From Alkalicoccobacillus murimartini (GTDB lineage Bacteria > Bacillota > Bacilli > Bacillales > Bacillaceae_D): DNA of 64,000 nt. The notes under the pieces were generated by a model. It was not told the origin of the DNA and searched no databases. It was given only the letters and a program-made list of their open reading frames with translations. The position numbers and the translations under genes are program-made. Shown here one piece after another: positions 62,495 through 64,000 of this stretch. The number at the start of each line of letters is the position of its first letter. Position 1 is the stretch's first letter. Location: assembly GCF_030813245.1 (NCBI RefSeq), contig NZ_JAUSUA010000001.1:310001-374000 (forward strand). The letters are read 5' to 3'.

Positions 62495-62676
62495 AGAGAG
62501 TAGGGCTACCGCTCTGGACAGTCACTCCGCACCCGCGGGCTGGCTGGTGAGGCTCCTTGTGCTGAAAGTGGAGATTAGGTGTGCTTTATGTTCTTAATCA
62601 TTTGTAGTCAATCGGCCGCCTACCACTAAAAAAGCGGATGAAAATGGAGGACCGACACCCTGAGCCCTTTTTTGTT
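62495..62676. repeat. Structured intergenic element, possible degenerate repeat or small RNA
   Basis: A locally GC-rich block in A/T-rich surroundings, with no supportable frame. GGGCT (about 62503) can pair with AGCCC (about 62663), which is followed by six T as in an intrinsic terminator. The stretch CCGCGGGCTGGCTGGTGAGG resembles GC-rich intergenic repeats I know from Bacillus genomes. It could be a repeat remnant or a small RNA gene. With the terminators on either side it accounts for the 415-bp gap between the fusion gene and yjcF. Confidence 0.35.
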
Positions 62677-62701
62677 GGCACTGCATTTGATTTTATTTAT
62701 A

Positions 62702-62750
62702 CAAAAGGCCGAAAAATGATGTGTCTTACGACGTCATTTTTCGGCCTTTA
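62702..62750. terminator. Terminator of yjcHGF operon
   Basis: Stem AAAGGCCGAAAAATGA / TCATTTTTCGGCCTTT with a loop of about 12 bases; the T run serves the minus-strand operon 38 bp away and may act both ways. Confidence 0.8.
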
Positions 62751-62787
62751 TTGTGATAAAAGGGGATATGTCCCAAACTATTTTTAG

Positions 62788-63225
62788 TTAACCAATCGAT
62801 TTCTCCATCGTGATGTGAGGCATTCCTGCATCCATAAACTCGTTGGAGCAAGCTGTATAGCCGAGTCGTTCGTAAAAGCCAGCTGCTTGAGTTTGAGCAT
62901 TCAGCTTTGCCAGCTGGAAACCCTGCTTAGAAATTTCAACTTCAATGGCTTTCATCAATGCAGAACCTGCGCCTGTTCCTCTTGAATTGCGCAGTGTACA
63001 TACACGTTCAATCTTTGCATAAGTATCTAGAAGCCGAATGCGTGCTGCACCCGTTGGTTTTTGATTATGATAAAGCACAAAGTGGATGGCATGCTCGTCT
63101 TCGTGATCACGTTCGAGTTCTATCGAGACCTTTTGCTCCTCGACAAATACTTGAGTTCTAACTGAGAACGCATCCTCTAATTCTTGATGGGTTGAAGCAG
63201 TAATAATAGTCTGCGTGTGAGTCAT
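62788..63225 (-). CDS. yjcF: YjcF-like GNAT acetyltransferase
   Basis: A 145-residue GNAT enzyme. VRTQVFVEEQKV is the family's N-terminal motif, the acetyl-CoA loop is R-x2-G-x-G-S/A (LRNSRGTGAGSALM), and AQTQAAGFYERLGYTACS closes the fold. The substrate is unknown. The gene order yjcF-yjcG-yjcH in B. subtilis is kept. Confidence 0.85.
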   Translation of the reverse strand: MTHTQTIITASTHQELEDAFSVRTQVFVEEQKVSIELERDHEDEHAIHFVLYHNQKPTGAARIRLLDTYAKIERVCTLRNSRGTGAGSALMKAIEVEISKQGFQLAKLNAQTQAAGFYERLGYTACSNEFMDAGMPHITMEKSIG

Positions 63226-63232
63226 GGTGCAG

Positions 63233-63745
63233 TTACTCTCCTTTTAATTCGAAGGTCCGAACAATAACCCATTTCTCATCATCTTTTTTCTCAATAAGGT
63301 GAAATTCAGAAATCACTTCATTGTGTGAGAAGCCTCTCATTTTTAGCTGACCCATCAGATCATCATTTTCTGCTTTGGGCAAATCCTGAGCAATCGTGAT
63401 ATGGGGCACAAATGTATGAGTCATCTCAGAAGAAAATGGAGCAGTATGAAGTCGCTCGTGTAATGAAGTGAGGGTTTCGTGCTCACGTATCTTCAAAAAA
63501 ATCTTATGATATAAAGGGATAAAAGAATCTGCTTTATACACTTCAATCACAACTTTTGGTTGTGTGTTTGCTAATTCTTCAAGAGATTGAAGAAAGCTTG
63601 CTAACGCCTCTTCGTCTAATTCAAAAGAGTCCGTCAGCGTAATATGCGGAGGAATGGATGCATAATGTGAATCAAACCTTTTTCTATACGAATTCGCCTC
63701 ATCTTGAAGTTCATTAGATGGAAAAAGAGCAATACCATAAGTCAT
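63233..63745 (-). CDS. yjcG: YjcG, 2H phosphoesterase-superfamily protein
   Basis: A 170-residue protein of the 2'-5' RNA ligase-like (2H) superfamily. The two catalytic H-x-T/S motifs are in PPHITLTDS and VPHITIAQD. The activity is unproven; relatives cut 2'-5' or cyclic phosphodiesters. A GGAGGA site precedes ATG 63745. It lies between yjcF and yjcH, 7 bp from yjcF. Confidence 0.9.
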   Translation of the reverse strand: MTYGIALFPSNELQDEANSYRKRFDSHYASIPPHITLTDSFELDEEALASFLQSLEELANTQPKVVIEVYKADSFIPLYHKIFLKIREHETLTSLHERLHTAPFSSEMTHTFVPHITIAQDLPKAENDDLMGQLKMRGFSHNEVISEFHLIEKKDDEKWVIVRTFELKGE

Positions 63746-63769
63746 AGTTGTTCCTCCTCATTTGTCATG

Positions 63770-64000
63770 TTAAAAAGGCAGTAATGTTTTTAATCCTGTA
63801 GGCAAATCTTTCTGCCAATAGGTCCATGTGTGGTTCCCTTCGAATATCCTAAAGCTATAAGTAAACGATGAAGATTCTATTAGCTCTGATAATTCTTGAT
63901 TCGGTGTTAGAAAATCAGCTTCTTGCCCGTTTGTCATCTTCACGGTTGTTTCCTCTGACCCAATCACATGGTAAATCGAAAGAGAGTGCTTCTGGTTATG
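63770..64000 (-). CDS. yjcH: YjcH-like esterase, C-terminal part (cut by window)
   Basis: The frame is open to the window end and codes for the last 76 residues of a protein ending KTLLPF. The sequence YHVIGSEETTV, a Ser/Glu-rich stretch and FRIFEGNHTWTYWQKDLPTGL are typical of the C-terminus of YjcH and other enterochelin-esterase-like alpha/beta hydrolases; the GNHTW carries the catalytic histidine. The nucleophile region is outside the window. Confidence 0.82.
   Translation of the reverse strand, partial: HNQKHSLSIYHVIGSEETTVKMTNGQEADFLTPNQELSELIESSSFTYSFRIFEGNHTWTYWQKDLPTGLKTLLPF

Noticed and set aside
1-64000. Insertion sequences, prophage genes or att sites.
   Set aside because: No transposase, integrase or flanking repeats were seen; the tRNA cluster is followed by a simple tandem repeat, not by an integrase gene.

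Overview
This 64 kb window is chromosomal DNA from a low-GC, spore-forming member of the Bacillaceae. Gene order from yqzL-recO through glyQS, ccpN, dnaG, rpoD, cccA, trmK, ispH, cshB, nfo, zur, ispG, sodA, pbpA, rpmG, gluP and glcK follows the Bacillus subtilis yqz/yqf/yqg region closely. The ribosome binding sites, A/T-rich promoters, T-box and TPP leaders, SpoVAF and a sporulation-type sensor kinase all fit. Frequent departures from the B. subtilis order, and the yjcFGH genes at the right edge, point to a relative outside the B. subtilis group. I see no insertion sequence, prophage or CRISPR array.

Layout. 1-9.6 kb: DNA repair and translation (yqzL, recO, T-box-controlled glyQS), carbon control (ccpN-ppsR) and the macromolecular synthesis genes yqxD-dnaG-sigA. 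9.6-17.6 kb: a membrane protein, cytochrome c550, trmK-yqfO, convergent ispH, a CarD-like regulator, a VrrA/YqfQ protein, then cshB-nfo and yqfT. 17.8-22.1 kb: an orphan histidine kinase, a small ORF, a lytic transglycosylase, and a zinc-uptake block (znuC-znuB-zur) with a candidate Zur operator. 22.1-30.8 kb: yqfW, yqfX, ispG, yqfZ, an MFS exporter, a YpuA-like protein, an NfeD-like protein, a DUF1189 protein and a Na/phosphate symporter. 31.0-31.5 kb: five tRNA genes with their own promoter and terminator, followed directly by 12 tandem copies of a 41-bp repeat. 32.2-39.4 kb: a NERD protein, sodA, yqgE-like MFS, a probable 6S RNA, pbpA and a CitMHS transporter with CcpA sites.

39.4-44.8 kb holds the least familiar genes: a divergent MltG-like/SwrB-like pair, then a compact three-gene operon coding for a DUF4912 protein, a fusion of a GH57 branching enzyme with a GT4 glycosyltransferase, and a free-standing protein resembling the N-terminal sandwich of GH15 glucoamylases. 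This looks like an alpha-glucan synthesis module without the usual glgCAP genes and is the best candidate for an undescribed system. 44.9-56.9 kb: zinc-free type L33, yqgN, DUF92, a ThiF/MoeB-like E1, an RNPP-type regulator, yqgO, rhomboid gluP, spoVAF, yueI-like, yqgQ-glcK, aspartase and a lipoprotein. 57.0-62.4 kb: a TPP-riboswitch operon thiE-thiS-thiG-thiO-thiD, lacking thiF, followed by a membrane protein and an in-frame fusion of DUF1385 to a YqgV/MTH1187-type thiamine-binding domain. The window ends in yjcF-yjcG-yjcH.

Two genes (ccpN, yqgO) have strong, well-spaced ribosome binding sites but only ATC or ATT at the start position. For ccpN a single-base frameshift is an equally good explanation.
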